From positions 26,914 through 90,913 of the forward strand of contig NZ_JAFREL010000011.1 in the NCBI RefSeq assembly GCF_017377655.1: 64,000 nt of DNA. The letters run 5' to 3'. Below the pieces are notes generated by a model that made no database searches, was not told where the DNA came from, and saw only the letters and a program-made list of their open reading frames with translations. Both the position numbers and the translations under genes were made by a program. This document shows, one piece after another, positions 17,876 through 27,294 of this stretch. Source of the stretch: Candidatus Enterococcus ferrettii. GTDB lineage: Bacteria > Bacillota > Bacilli > Lactobacillales > Enterococcaceae. Numbering within the stretch: the stretch's first letter is position 1; the number at the start of each line of letters is the position of its first letter.

Positions 17876-17917
17876 AGAATAAACAGAAGCAGTGCTGGTT
17901 GCTTCTGTTTATTTGTG
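17876..17917 (+). terminator. Intrinsic terminator of the oad-cit operon
   Basis: A perfect 14-bp stem (17878-17891 with 17900-17913) with an 8-nt loop lies 32 bp after oadA. The A/T-rich stem base supplies a short U-tract. Confidence 0.85.
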
Positions 17918-17975
17918 CGTTCATTTTTTGATTGGGAACGTTTATAATAAAGCGGAATGGCAGGGGGAAAAGTGA

Positions 17976-18968
17976 ATGGACTTTACTGAATTGAAAAGAC
18001 AGCTGTGGGCAGAAAATGAAATTGAGCGGGAGCAGCGAATTGAAGGGTACAACGTCAACGATCAACATCTGCCTTATGATGAAGAGGCTGTTCCTAAGAT
18101 GCCCAGTGAATCCTTTTTTAAAGAAGGTAACATTTTTATCAATAAGCACCATCGCTACTCGGAAATGCCGGCTCATACGCATGAGTTTGTGGAATTCAAT
18201 TATATGCTTTCCGGCAGCTGTGTTCAGTATGTGAATGACAAGCGAATCGAGCTGAAGGAAGGCGAGATTCTCTTGATGGATAAGGAAATTGTCCAGCGGA
18301 TTGATGCGCTGGAGGAAAAGGATATTCTAATCAATATTTTGTTAAAGGATGACTCCATTACCACTGAGATTGTGGTGAACATGGTGAAATCCAACGGACT
18401 GGTGAATGAATTCCTTATGAATGCTTCCAATGACTATAGCAGCCATGATGCCTTTATTCATTTCCATTGCGGGGATAATAAGGAAGTGCAGTCAATAGTG
18501 CATCGCATGATGCTGGAATACTTCAGTAAAAAGAATTATTTTATGCGGGCGATGAATTTACTGCTTTCGCTGGTGATGATTGAGCTAACTAGAGTGATCG
18601 AAGAGGATAGTCTGGAGCAATCCAATGAACGGGACGAAGAAATCCTAGATATTTTGCGTTATATTGAAGCTCATTATACGCATCTGACCTTGACCCAGTT
18701 ATCCAAGCATTTTGGCTACAATTCCAATTACATCAGCAATAAATTAAAGAAGGAAACCGGTCGCTCCTTCCAAGAGTTGATCAATTCTCTGCGGTACCAG
18801 ACAGCCTTGGAATTGATGGAGGAAACGGATAAAAGTCTTGAAGAAATCGCCTATGATTTAGGCTTTGAAACAGTTCCCTCTTTATATAAGCTGTTTGCTA
18901 AGTACACAGATAAGACACCAAAAGAGCTTAAAAAGAGCATTTTAGAACGATACCAACAAGAAAAATAA
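17976..18968 (+). CDS. AraC-family transcriptional regulator
   Basis: The 330-residue protein has an N-terminal cupin sensor domain (about 45-130, with MPAHTHEFVEFNYMLSG and the LKEGEILLMD turn) and a C-terminal pair of helix-turn-helix motifs (about 228-325; LSKHFGYNSNYISNKLKKET and IAYDLGFETVPSLYKLFAKY). AGGGGG precedes the ATG, and TATAAT at 17943-17948 is a candidate -10. It is co-directional with, and directly before, two sugar permeases and a glycosidase, so it most probably controls them in response to a sugar. It has its own terminator. Confidence 0.9.
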   Translation: MDFTELKRQLWAENEIEREQRIEGYNVNDQHLPYDEEAVPKMPSESFFKEGNIFINKHHRYSEMPAHTHEFVEFNYMLSGSCVQYVNDKRIELKEGEILLMDKEIVQRIDALEEKDILINILLKDDSITTEIVVNMVKSNGLVNEFLMNASNDYSSHDAFIHFHCGDNKEVQSIVHRMMLEYFSKKNYFMRAMNLLLSLVMIELTRVIEEDSLEQSNERDEEILDILRYIEAHYTHLTLTQLSKHFGYNSNYISNKLKKETGRSFQELINSLRYQTALELMEETDKSLEEIAYDLGFETVPSLYKLFAKYTDKTPKELKKSILERYQQEK

Positions 18969-18970
18969 TG

Positions 18971-19003
18971 AGAGATCCTTTTTTATAAGGATCTCTATTT
19001 TTT
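18971..19003 (+). terminator. Intrinsic terminator after the AraC-type regulator
   Basis: A 10-bp perfect stem (AGAGATCCTT / AAGGATCTCT) with a 6-nt loop is followed by ATTTTTTA, starting 3 bp after the stop codon. It separates regulator and transporter transcripts. Confidence 0.88.
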
Positions 19004-19117
19004 ATCTTCATCTGTGAAATGGATAAGGAATGTGTGGGAATTTGCAATGGCTGAAATGTGGTGAGGCGCTTACAATTCAAGTAGTAAGAAAACAAAAAAT
19101 AAGGAGAGTGTTTAACT

Positions 19118-20437
19118 GTGAGTAAGCAAAAAAGCTCAACACTGGTAAAGGAGTATTCGCCGTTGGCAACAGCTGCTGGAATCGGCTCAATGTTAGGATC
19201 AGGATGTATTGTTGGCTTGTCAGCGACCATTCCAGTCTGGCAAAAGGGGTTGGCGTTAACAGCGGGTCAAGTCGGAATTATTTCTGGAGGATTAACCTTC
19301 GCGATTGCCTTCGGGTCATTGTTTGCCGGTCAGATTACTAAAGGTTTTGGTCTTATTCGTTCTTTCAATTGGTTGAATTTATTTTACGCAATTGGCGCAG
19401 GGGTATGTATCCTGTCTAATAGTTTTGCCATGTTGCTGGCTGGTGTGATTGTAATGGGGATTTCTTCTGGAGCAGATTTACCCATCAGTTTAACCGTAGT
19501 TTCCCACGATGCACCAGACGAGCAAACCTCAGCACAGCTGGTTTCCTCTACTCAGATCTTTTGGCAAATTGGGGTCTTCATTTCGTATATTTGTTCCTTC
19601 CTGCTTTCAGGAATCGAAGGTGTTTTAGGGGCAAGAATTGTTTTTGGCATTCTTTTTGCTTTTGCTTTAATCACTTGGTTATGGCGTTCCTTTTCGCAAA
19701 AGTTCAAACGATTTCACGAAGAAGGCACTGCTCGTCAATTGGCCCAAAAAGCAACCCAAAATGCGACTCAGGAAGTTTCCTTCAAAACGGTATTGTTTGG
19801 TCAAAATAAAAATAAATATCTTGGCTTCTTCGCAGCAATTTTAATTTTCTATGTGTGTTGGAATTTGTTAGCCAATACCTGGGGCCAATTCCAAACCTAT
19901 GCATTGACTAATGCAGGAGCTAGTCAAACCCAAGCCACTGGTTTAGGGATTGTTCTAAATATTGTTTCCTTGGCCACAACGATTGTCTTTGCTTCAGTCG
20001 CAGGTGGAAAGTACCGCAACAAAGCTTTCTTCATCGGAGCTTTCGTGCAGTTTGCCGCAATGCTGGGTATGGCTTTAATTGGTGGCGGTGCCGGCTTTAT
20101 CGCTTTAGCAATCACAATTGCTTTTTACAACTTTGGGAATCCTTTGGCAGGCGAAGCAATTTACAAAGTATGGACGCAGGAATCTTTTCCGTCAGAAGTA
20201 CGGGCTTCTCTGCAAGGCTTTATTAACGGATTTTCTCGGATGTGCTGCGGACTGTTTGCTTTTGTTACCCCCTTCTTAGTGGCACCAGATCGGATTCAAA
20301 CATCAATGTACGGTTTTGCGGGCATCGTATTGCTGGCAACGATTGCGGGAGTCATCATGATGCATTTGCAGAAAAAGCATGGAGTTGGCGAGCAACAAAC
20401 AACGGAAGCGCCAAAAATGAAGGATGCAACAGTTTAA
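19118..20437 (+). CDS. MFS permease, sugar-type
   Basis: The 439-residue protein has 12 predicted membrane segments and a central cytoplasmic loop (FSQKFKRFHEEGTARQ). The features WTQESFPSEVRASLQGF before the last helices and GFINGFSR are typical of sugar-porter MFS members. Start GTG 19118 follows AAGGAGAG at 11 bases. A TACAAT (19071-19076) may be its -10 and coincides with a GCGCTTACA half-match to a cre site. It lies with a GH78-like enzyme and a GPH symporter, so a glycoside or its sugar is the likely cargo; the exact substrate is unknown. Confidence 0.85.
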   Translation: MSKQKSSTLVKEYSPLATAAGIGSMLGSGCIVGLSATIPVWQKGLALTAGQVGIISGGLTFAIAFGSLFAGQITKGFGLIRSFNWLNLFYAIGAGVCILSNSFAMLLAGVIVMGISSGADLPISLTVVSHDAPDEQTSAQLVSSTQIFWQIGVFISYICSFLLSGIEGVLGARIVFGILFAFALITWLWRSFSQKFKRFHEEGTARQLAQKATQNATQEVSFKTVLFGQNKNKYLGFFAAILIFYVCWNLLANTWGQFQTYALTNAGASQTQATGLGIVLNIVSLATTIVFASVAGGKYRNKAFFIGAFVQFAAMLGMALIGGGAGFIALAITIAFYNFGNPLAGEAIYKVWTQESFPSEVRASLQGFINGFSRMCCGLFAFVTPFLVAPDRIQTSMYGFAGIVLLATIAGVIMMHLQKKHGVGEQQTTEAPKMKDATV

Positions 20438-20448
20438 GTGGAACAATA

Positions 20449-20476
20449 GGAGAAGCAATCAATGGATTGCTTCTCC
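20449..20476 (+). repeat. Intercistronic hairpin between MFS permease and glycosidase
   Basis: A perfect 12-bp inverted repeat (20449-20460 with 20465-20476) has a 4-nt AATG loop. No U-tract follows; the glycosidase ribosome site begins 6 bp later. It may stabilise or process the mRNA. Confidence 0.75.
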
Positions 20477-20494
20477 ATTAATGGAGGGAAAAAC

Positions 20495-22078
20495 ATGGCA
20501 TTTACATTTCAAATTAACAATGATGTGGTTTGGAACCACGACGAAAAGCTGTTAGCAAAGGCCGAAAGGAATACACCTAAGCTGATTCAAACCACGATTC
20601 AACCAGCTGCAATTGCCGAAATTATCGCGGATGAGAAAAGTGTCAACGGTTTCAAGTCAGTGGTTAGCGAGAAAAATATTGCGCAGTTGCCTGACTATAC
20701 CTTAGGGCGAGATGAAAAAATCGCACTGGATCTAGGCGATCACTATGTAGGTAAATTTACGATTGACATTGATTCGGTGGGGTCCCCAATGGATGCGCCG
20801 TTGTATTTACGTTTGAAATTCGCAGAGGTTCCTGCCGAAATTGTAGCTGAAGCAGCAGATTACGACGGCTGGTTGTCCCGTTCGTGGATTCAAGAAGAAT
20901 TTGTCCATTTGGATGTGCTGCCAACGACTCTGGAGATGCCTCGTCGTTACAGCTGCCGGTATATCGAGCTGAGTGTGATTGATACTTCACCCAAATGGAA
21001 GGCTAGTTTCAGTAATCCAATCTTTATGGCAGAAAGCAGCGTATCAATGGAGCAGCTGCCTAAACCAGTGATTGAGGATAAAGAATTAGAAGCAATTTAT
21101 ACTATTTCGGTTAAAACTCTGCAGGATTGTATGCAGACGGTTTTTGAGGATGGTCCTAAGCGTGATCGCCGTTTATGGATAGGGGATTTGCGTTTACAGG
21201 CTTTGGCTAATTATGCGACCTTTGATGATTTAGCGTTAACCAAACGCTGCATGTATCTGTTTGGCGGAATGACAACTGAGGAAGGTAAAATACCGGCTAA
21301 TGTTTTTACGGAGCCGAATTTAACGCCAGATGATACTTTCCTATTTGATTACAGCTTGTTCTTTGCCACGATATTGTTTGATTATGTACAACACACCCAA
21401 GACGAAACGGTCCTGCAGGATCTATATCCAGCGGCGAAAAAAGGGATGGATTTGGCTCTGCGGCAGGTAGATGAAGCAGGACGCTTAGTGTTGACCGAAG
21501 ATTGGCCAGTATTTATCGACTGGTCCAATGACTTTGACAAAGCTACAGCTGGACAGGCGGTCATTATTTATGCCATGAAACGATTTATTCAATTGGCTGA
21601 AAAAATGCAGGATTCGCAGGTAAAGCATTATCAAGCTCTTTGCCAGCAATTGGAAGAGTTTGCTAGGACGACTCTTTATGATGCAGAGAAAAAGCAATTT
21701 GTAATTGAGGGCAGCGGCGAAGTGAATGTAGCTAGTCAAGTTTGGATGGTTTTAGCCGAAGTGATGGATGCTAAAACCAATCAAGAGATTATGGAAACAA
21801 CCATTAAGGAACAATTTCCGATTACTGGCTTTGGTACACCTTACATGTATCACCATGTAGTGGAAGCTCTCTTCGTAGCTGGCTTGCCAGAAGCAGCAGT
21901 GCAATTAATGAAGGATTACTGGGGCAAAATGATCAGCATGGGAGCCGATACCTTCTGGGAAGCCTTCAAACCAGAGGACTTGGACTTCTCACCGTACGGC
22001 AGTCCGATTATCAGCAGCTACTGCCATGCCTGGAGCTGTACACCCGCTTATTTGATCAAGAAATATTTAGCCGGATAA
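20495..22078 (+). CDS. GH78-like glycoside hydrolase (alpha-L-rhamnosidase family)
   Basis: The 527-residue protein has a beta-sandwich N-terminal part (about 1-190) and an (alpha/alpha)6-barrel region. The key motif EDGPKRDRRLWIGDLRLQ near residue 225 parallels the catalytic D-x-P-x-R-D-E-R region of family 78 rhamnosidases, and FWEAFKPEDL with YCHAWSCTP near the C-terminus match its conserved late blocks. There is no signal peptide, so it acts inside the cell on an imported glycoside. ATG 20495 follows GGAGGG; the longer frame starts inside the hairpin. It is shorter than many GH78 enzymes. Confidence 0.8.
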   Translation: MAFTFQINNDVVWNHDEKLLAKAERNTPKLIQTTIQPAAIAEIIADEKSVNGFKSVVSEKNIAQLPDYTLGRDEKIALDLGDHYVGKFTIDIDSVGSPMDAPLYLRLKFAEVPAEIVAEAADYDGWLSRSWIQEEFVHLDVLPTTLEMPRRYSCRYIELSVIDTSPKWKASFSNPIFMAESSVSMEQLPKPVIEDKELEAIYTISVKTLQDCMQTVFEDGPKRDRRLWIGDLRLQALANYATFDDLALTKRCMYLFGGMTTEEGKIPANVFTEPNLTPDDTFLFDYSLFFATILFDYVQHTQDETVLQDLYPAAKKGMDLALRQVDEAGRLVLTEDWPVFIDWSNDFDKATAGQAVIIYAMKRFIQLAEKMQDSQVKHYQALCQQLEEFARTTLYDAEKKQFVIEGSGEVNVASQVWMVLAEVMDAKTNQEIMETTIKEQFPITGFGTPYMYHHVVEALFVAGLPEAAVQLMKDYWGKMISMGADTFWEAFKPEDLDFSPYGSPIISSYCHAWSCTPAYLIKKYLAG

Positions 22079-22105
22079 AATCAGTAATAGAAATGGGGAA
22101 AGAAG

Positions 22106-23470
22106 ATGGAGTCTTTGAAAATGAGCGGGCAAACGGACAAACCTATCTCAAAATGGCAGCAGCGCATTGGTTATGGTGTTTCTGACTTAGCTTGTAATTT
22201 AATTTGGCAGATGATTTCGCTGTATTTACTGTTTTTTTACACAGATATTATGCAGTTGAGCGCTTCAGCGATTAGCTTGATGTTTATTTTGACCCGCTTC
22301 GTGGATGGGATTACTGATCTGCTGGTTGGCTATTTAATTGATCACACCCATACTCGTTGGGGCAAGTCACGTCCGTATTTTCTTTTTGGCGCGGTTCCCT
22401 TTGCTCTCTTTGCTTTTCTCTGCTTCAACGTGCCAGATATATCGGCTAATGGCAAGCTGATTTATGCTTACATTACTTACTTTGGACTTTCCTTGGCTTA
22501 TACCGTTGTCAATGTACCGATGGCGTCGATTCTTCCCAGCTTAACTAACGATACTGAGGAACGAACGGCTTTGTCGACTTCACGAAAATTCTTCGGCTTT
22601 ATGGGGGCAACTGTGGTTAGTTCCTCTGCTTTGGTATTAGTGAATTACTTTGGCAAGGGCAATCAAGCCGTTGGGTTTAAAATTGTTATGGCCATTTTTG
22701 GTGTGATTGGCTGTCTGCTGTTTTTCTTTACCTTCTTCAGTGTTCGGGAAACGGCAGCCACCAAAGCAGAAAAAGTTTCGGTAAAAGAGATTTTTACCAG
22801 CTTGAAGCAAAATAAACCGTGGCTGATTTTTGCCTTAAATATTCTCTTTATGTGGACGGGATTCTTTATCCAAACGAGTGCGTTGGTTTATTACTACACG
22901 GTAGTAGTAGGCAGTCGGGCTTTATCAATTTCGGTAGCAACCATTATGTCGATTGTCCCAATGGTAGCGAACTTCTTTGTACCTTTCCTGGCCAAACGAC
23001 TTGGCAAGCGTAATTTATATGTTTCTGCGTCGATCATACAGGCTTTAGGCATCGTGATTATTTTACTGGGAAATATCAATCATGGGATCATCCTTTCAGG
23101 AGCGGTTGTTTCAGCGATTGGCTATGGGGTGAAGGAAAGTATTTACTTCTCCATGCAGGCTGATCCGGTGGACTACGGTGAATGGAAAACTGGGGTGAAC
23201 GTTTCGGGTTCCCTTTCAGCGATCAACGGCTTTTTAGGGAAGGTTGCTCAAGCCCTATCTGGTGGGATTGCAGGCGCATTACTGGCGTGGGGGAATTACA
23301 CGCCAGGAGCAGCTGCTCAAAGTTCACAGGCAGTTTTAGCAATTAAAGCAATGTATGGGTACATCCCCTTGCTGCTGATTATCGGTTCAATTGTGACTAT
23401 GCTTTTCTATCAGCTGGATAGTATTTATCCGCAAATTAAACAGGAATTGGAAGCAAAAAGAGAAGCATAA
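22106..23470 (+). CDS. GPH-family glycoside:cation symporter
   Basis: This 454-residue, 12-span protein has the MelB-type signatures GYGVSDLACNLIWQMISLYL near the start, FILTRFVDGITDLLVGYLID with RWGKSRPYFLFGAVPF in the 2-3 loop, and DYGEWKTGVNVSG late. This family imports melibiose, glucuronides and other glycosides with H+ or Na+. GGGGAAAG lies before the ATG. Placed 27 bp after the GH78-like gene, it probably shares its transcript and brings in its substrate. Confidence 0.92.
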   Translation: MESLKMSGQTDKPISKWQQRIGYGVSDLACNLIWQMISLYLLFFYTDIMQLSASAISLMFILTRFVDGITDLLVGYLIDHTHTRWGKSRPYFLFGAVPFALFAFLCFNVPDISANGKLIYAYITYFGLSLAYTVVNVPMASILPSLTNDTEERTALSTSRKFFGFMGATVVSSSALVLVNYFGKGNQAVGFKIVMAIFGVIGCLLFFFTFFSVRETAATKAEKVSVKEIFTSLKQNKPWLIFALNILFMWTGFFIQTSALVYYYTVVVGSRALSISVATIMSIVPMVANFFVPFLAKRLGKRNLYVSASIIQALGIVIILLGNINHGIILSGAVVSAIGYGVKESIYFSMQADPVDYGEWKTGVNVSGSLSAINGFLGKVAQALSGGIAGALLAWGNYTPGAAAQSSQAVLAIKAMYGYIPLLLIIGSIVTMLFYQLDSIYPQIKQELEAKREA

Positions 23471-23475
23471 CAAAA

Positions 23476-23522
23476 GGGGTACCCTCTGTTTGGCAAATGC
23501 CGCAGCGGGTACTCATTTTTTC
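23476..23522 (+). terminator. Probable terminator after the GPH symporter
   Basis: An 8-bp stem (GGGTACCC with GGGTACTC, one G-U pair) has a loop of about 23 nt and is followed by ATTTTTTC. It lies 6 bp past the stop codon. Confidence 0.65.
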
Positions 23523-23574
23523 GTAAAAATTTGTATGCTCCGTTATAATAGAGGCAGAGGGAGGAGAGCTTGCT

Positions 23575-24717
23575 ATGACCCTTAAAGAAAAAATTATCGC
23601 CGAAAGTCAACATCTGGGGATTGATAAAATCGGTTTTGCCTCAGCGGAGCCGTTTACCGAACTAGAAGCATCCCTGCAGGAGCAAAAAGAGCGGGGCTAT
23701 ACTTCCGGTTTTGAGCATCCGGTGATTGAAGAGCGTATTTACCCTGAGCGCACCTTCGAAAATCCGAAGACGATTATTTCGATTGCCTTAGCCTATCCAA
23801 CCAAAGCAAAAGAAGAGATTCCACGGGATGAAAAACGTGGCATGTTTGCCCGGGCTTCTTGGGGGATTGATTACCACGATGTATTACGCGATCGCCTGCA
23901 AAAGCTGATTGCCTTTATCCAGTCTGAAGCGGAGTCCTTGCAGCAGGAAGCGCAGTGGCGATTTGCTCCGCAGGTAGATACAGGAGAATTAATTGATGTT
24001 TCGGTAGCGCAACGTGCGGGCTTAGGTTTTATTGGACGCAATGGGTTGTTGATCACAGAGGAGTTCGGCTCCTTTGTTTATTTAGGTGAGATTATTACCA
24101 ATATAGAATTTGCAGTGGATCAGCCAGTTCCTTTCGGCTGCGGTGAGTGTATGCGTTGTGTTAAAGCCTGTCCGACGAAAGCTTTGTTAGGCGATGGACG
24201 AATGAACGCGCAGCGTTGTCTGTCTTATCAAACGCAAACTAAAGGCATGATGCCAGAGGAATACCGTAAGAAAATGCGCAATGTTATCTACGGCTGCGAT
24301 ATTTGCCAGCTGGTTTGTCCCTACAATCAAGGGAAGGATTTTCATTTTCATCCAGAAATGGAACCGGAGATTGATACAGTTTATCCTAAGCTGAAGCCAA
24401 TGTTGAGTCTTTCCAACAAAGAATTTAAACAGCAATTTGGCCATTTAGCTGGTTCCTGGCGAGGCAAGAAGCCTTTGCAGCGGAATGCTATTATTGCCTT
24501 GGCTAACTTAGGGGATCGCTCGGCTTTGCCAGAGTTGTTCAAGGTAGCCAAGGAAGATGTTCGTCCAGTGATTCGGGGAACAGCAGCTTGGGCAATTGGT
24601 CGATTGGGGAAGAAGGAAGCTGACGTTTGGCTAGAGAACTTGAAGGAATTGCAGCAGATGGAGCAAGATGAAGAAGCCTTGAAGGAAATCCAACAGGCAA
24701 TGGATAGGTTAGCATAA
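23575..24717 (+). CDS. queG: Epoxyqueuosine reductase
   Basis: QueG performs the last step of queuosine synthesis in tRNA, reducing epoxyqueuosine with cobalamin and two [4Fe-4S] clusters. The 380-residue product has the family N-terminus ([14 protein letters not shown]), two ferredoxin-type motifs ([16 protein letters not shown] and [12 protein letters not shown]) near residues 185-250, and a C-terminal HEAT-like repeat part ([18 protein letters not shown]) as in full-length QueG. GGAGGAG precedes the ATG and a TATAAT at 23544-23549 is a likely -10. It is monocistronic and depends on a cobalamin source. Confidence 0.95.
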   Translation: MTLKEKIIAESQHLGIDKIGFASAEPFTELEASLQEQKERGYTSGFEHPVIEERIYPERTFENPKTIISIALAYPTKAKEEIPRDEKRGMFARASWGIDYHDVLRDRLQKLIAFIQSEAESLQQEAQWRFAPQVDTGELIDVSVAQRAGLGFIGRNGLLITEEFGSFVYLGEIITNIEFAVDQPVPFGCGECMRCVKACPTKALLGDGRMNAQRCLSYQTQTKGMMPEEYRKKMRNVIYGCDICQLVCPYNQGKDFHFHPEMEPEIDTVYPKLKPMLSLSNKEFKQQFGHLAGSWRGKKPLQRNAIIALANLGDRSALPELFKVAKEDVRPVIRGTAAWAIGRLGKKEADVWLENLKELQQMEQDEEALKEIQQAMDRLA

Positions 24718-24720
24718 CTA

Positions 24721-24771
24721 GGCCGAATGATTCGATACTTGCAAGAGTAACGAATCATTCGACCTTTTTTT
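24721..24771. terminator. Bidirectional terminator between queG and the GntR gene
   Basis: A 14-bp stem (24721-24734 with 24751-24764, one mismatch) has a loop of 16 nt and is followed by seven T on the plus strand. It serves two convergent genes. Confidence 0.85.
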
Positions 24772-24778
24772 GATTTTT

Positions 24779-25432
24779 CTAAAGGGTGCCGTAGTGCAGG
24801 ATTTGATGATTGGCGTATTCTTGATAATCCTCCAATTTAGCAATCGCCTGATCAAACTGATTTTTCTCAATCAGCTGCAAATATTCTTGAAAGAATTGAA
24901 TGGTGCTGATGGTTTTCTTTGGCGAATTTTGCGGATCAGCCATTTTGCGATACAAAGAGGTACTGATCACTCGGGCCCACAGATTTTCATAGGTAGGGAT
25001 CAATAACTCGTTGCCAGCTGCTTCCATGATTTTGGTGTAAACCTTAGGCATTTGATTAATGTACTGAACATAGTCTAAAGCTGCGCGATAATCTTTGGCT
25101 GCTGACAATCTTTCCTGAATAGCTTCCACATCTAGCATGCTTAACCCCGTTTTGGCGTTTTTGGTAGCCAGAATCATCCATTCGACACAAATTTGAGTTA
25201 CATCCACCATTTCCTTCACACTGGCTTCTCGCAAAGCCACGCCGCGGTTCTTCTTATAAACTACCAGCTTTTCTTGCTCCAGCTGTTTCAGAGCTGAGCG
25301 AATCGGCGTTCGGCTGTGTCCCAGCTTTTTCGACAAAGAAGCCTCGGACAAAATTTCATCAGGTTCAATCCTGCCAAAAAGAATCGCCTGTTTGATCTCC
25401 TGATAAGCACTGGATTCAATCGATTGAGTCAT
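24779..25432 (-). CDS. GntR-family regulator with FCD domain
   Basis: The 217-residue protein has a winged helix at residues about 10-70 (LSKKLGHSRTPIRSALKQLE) and a C-terminal helical FCD ligand domain. Of two in-frame ATGs, the second (25432) has AAAGGA at the right distance; the first touches it. It is divergent from the phnDCEE-like transporter and faces a pair of direct repeats 70-100 bp from its start, so it is the probable regulator of that operon. Effector unknown. Confidence 0.88.
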   Translation of the reverse strand: MTQSIESSAYQEIKQAILFGRIEPDEILSEASLSKKLGHSRTPIRSALKQLEQEKLVVYKKNRGVALREASVKEMVDVTQICVEWMILATKNAKTGLSMLDVEAIQERLSAAKDYRAALDYVQYINQMPKVYTKIMEAAGNELLIPTYENLWARVISTSLYRKMADPQNSPKKTISTIQFFQEYLQLIEKNQFDQAIAKLEDYQEYANHQILHYGTL

Positions 25433-25503
25433 GACATTCATTCCTTTACATAGAATTTACAAAAAAACAACGGAATCTTGATGATTCCTGCTCCCCATCA
25501 ACA

Positions 25504-25533
25504 GTATACTACAATTGTTCAGTGGTATACTAC
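25504..25533. promoter_or_regulatory. Pair of GTATACTAC direct repeats, candidate operator
   Basis: GTATACTAC occurs at 25504-25512 and again at 25525-25533, a 21-bp period that is two helical turns, so both copies face the same side of the DNA. The repeats lie 29-58 bp before the substrate-binding gene and between it and the divergent GntR gene. Each contains TATACT, which could also be a -10 box. Confidence 0.6.
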
Positions 25534-25561
25534 TGAAACTTAAAACAAGGGAGTTTGAGTA

Positions 25562-26476
25562 ATGAAAAAATTGAAGGTAGCAATGCTGGCACTATTGTGC
25601 GGCACGACTTTAGCAATTATGACTGGCTGTGGGAACGATCAATCGGCGACAGCTGCAGATGAAGTAGATAAATTAACCATTGTCCAAATGCCAGATGAAA
25701 CCAACCCTGACGCAGGAACCAAGAATGACGAATTTCGCAAGGACATGGAAAAAGAATTAGGAATCGAAATAGAAGAACTAGAGGGAGCGGAATATTCGGT
25801 CGGAATTGAGGCCATGAAGGCAGGTAAATTAGATGTCTTGTTAGTTACCCCGATGAGCTATTACCAAGCTAAAAAAGTAGCGGGAGTTGAACCGCTGGTA
25901 ACAACCACCTCGATGGGTGAGAAGCCTTACCGAACAGTGTTTATCGTGAACAAGGATGACAAAGAAACACAGTCGTTGGAGGATTTGAAAGGGAAAACCT
26001 TTGCCTTTGTCGATCCAGCCTCTTCTTCTGGCTATATGTTTCCTAAATCAAAATTAGTTAATGAATTGGATCTTGATCCAGATCAGTTGGAAAACCCGGA
26101 TTACTTCTTTAAAACTGTAGCTTATTCTGGTAAACATGATTCTAGTATCATGGGCGTTATCAAAGGCGACTATGAAGCAGCTGCTGTAGCAGAGCAGATT
26201 ATTCCTCAACTGGTGGAAGCCGGTATGATGAAGGAAGATGATATTCGAATCGTTGGTGAAACAGATGTTATTCCGAATGCGTGCTTTGTGATCCGCGCAG
26301 ATTTGCCGCAGGAAATGAAGGATAAAATCAAAGGCTTCTACTTAAATTATGAAAATGGCGACTACTTTGAAACCTTATACGGCAGTAAAGATGTTCGTTT
26401 TGTGGAAGCCAAGGATGAAGATTACGACGTCGTGAAAGAAATGGTTGAAACCTTAAACATTGAGGAGACAGAATAA
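25562..26476 (+). CDS. phnD: Phosphonate/phosphite-type ABC transporter substrate-binding lipoprotein
   Basis: The 304-residue protein has a lipoprotein signal peptide with lipobox IMTGC (Cys23) and a PhnD-type periplasmic-binding fold, with recognisable KAGKLDVLLVTPMSYYQAK, LKGKTFAFVDPASSSGYMFP and VAYSGKHDSSIMGVIKGDYE blocks. AGGGAG lies nine bases before the ATG. Ligand could be a phosphonate, phosphite or another phosphorylated anion; no C-P lyase or phosphonatase gene is in the window to narrow this. First gene of a five-gene unit. Confidence 0.88.
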   Translation: MKKLKVAMLALLCGTTLAIMTGCGNDQSATAADEVDKLTIVQMPDETNPDAGTKNDEFRKDMEKELGIEIEELEGAEYSVGIEAMKAGKLDVLLVTPMSYYQAKKVAGVEPLVTTTSMGEKPYRTVFIVNKDDKETQSLEDLKGKTFAFVDPASSSGYMFPKSKLVNELDLDPDQLENPDYFFKTVAYSGKHDSSIMGVIKGDYEAAAVAEQIIPQLVEAGMMKEDDIRIVGETDVIPNACFVIRADLPQEMKDKIKGFYLNYENGDYFETLYGSKDVRFVEAKDEDYDVVKEMVETLNIEETE

Positions 26477-27294
26477 TGACCGAAAAGCTGCTGGAATTAA
26501 AAAATGTAGGCAAAACCTATGACAAGAAAAAGTATGCGTTGAAAGATATCAATTTAACCATAAATAAAGGTGAGTTTATTGTAGTGATCGGACCATCGGG
26601 AGCGGGAAAGTCCACGTTTATCCGTTCAATTAATCGCATGATTGATCCATCAGAAGGCGAAATTATTTTCGATGGAGCGCATATGGAAAAGATCAAAGGA
26701 CGCGAATTGAAGCGTCAGCGTTCAGACATCGGCATGATTTTCCAGCATTATAATTTAATCGGGCGCACAAATGTAATCAAGAATGTGCTGCATGGCCGTC
26801 TGGGGAAAATCTCCTTCGCCAAGAGTTTGTTTAGTCTCTATCCTGAAAGTGATAAACAGGAAGCCGTGGATTTATTAAAGAAGGTCGGGCTGGGTCAGCA
26901 AATTTATCAGCGGGCCAATGATTTATCAGGTGGACAGATGCAGCGGGTCGGCATATGCCGGGCGATTATGCAGCATCCTAAGCTGATTCTGGCAGATGAA
27001 CCGATTGCTTCCTTGGACCCTAATTCCGCCAATATTGTAATGGATCACTTGCAGGGGGTAACGATGGAACGCGGCATTACCTGTATTGTAAATTTGCATC
27101 AGGTTGATTTTGCCAAAAAATATGCGACACGTATTATTGGGATTCAAGCAGGAAAAGTCGTCTTTGATGGCAAGCCAGAAGAACTGGATGATCAAACAAC
27201 CGCAATGATCTATCAAGGCAAGGAAGAACAAATGAAGCTGCAGAAAACGGCCTCGGTGATGGGGGAAGGAAGCTTGGCCTATGGAGAAATCTAG
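26476..27294 (+). CDS. phnC: Phosphonate-type ABC transporter ATPase
   Basis: This 272-residue PhnC-like ATPase has Walker A GPSGAGKST, Q-loop FQHYNLIGR, signature LSGGQMQR, Walker B LILADEPIASLDP and the H-loop region VNLHQVDFAKKYA. The ATPIASLDP and HQVDFA variants are typical of PhnC. Start overlaps the phnD stop as TAATG. Its 3' end overlaps the first permease by 14 bp. Confidence 0.93.
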   Translation: MTEKLLELKNVGKTYDKKKYALKDINLTINKGEFIVVIGPSGAGKSTFIRSINRMIDPSEGEIIFDGAHMEKIKGRELKRQRSDIGMIFQHYNLIGRTNVIKNVLHGRLGKISFAKSLFSLYPESDKQEAVDLLKKVGLGQQIYQRANDLSGGQMQRVGICRAIMQHPKLILADEPIASLDPNSANIVMDHLQGVTMERGITCIVNLHQVDFAKKYATRIIGIQAGKVVFDGKPEELDDQTTAMIYQGKEEQMKLQKTASVMGEGSLAYGEI

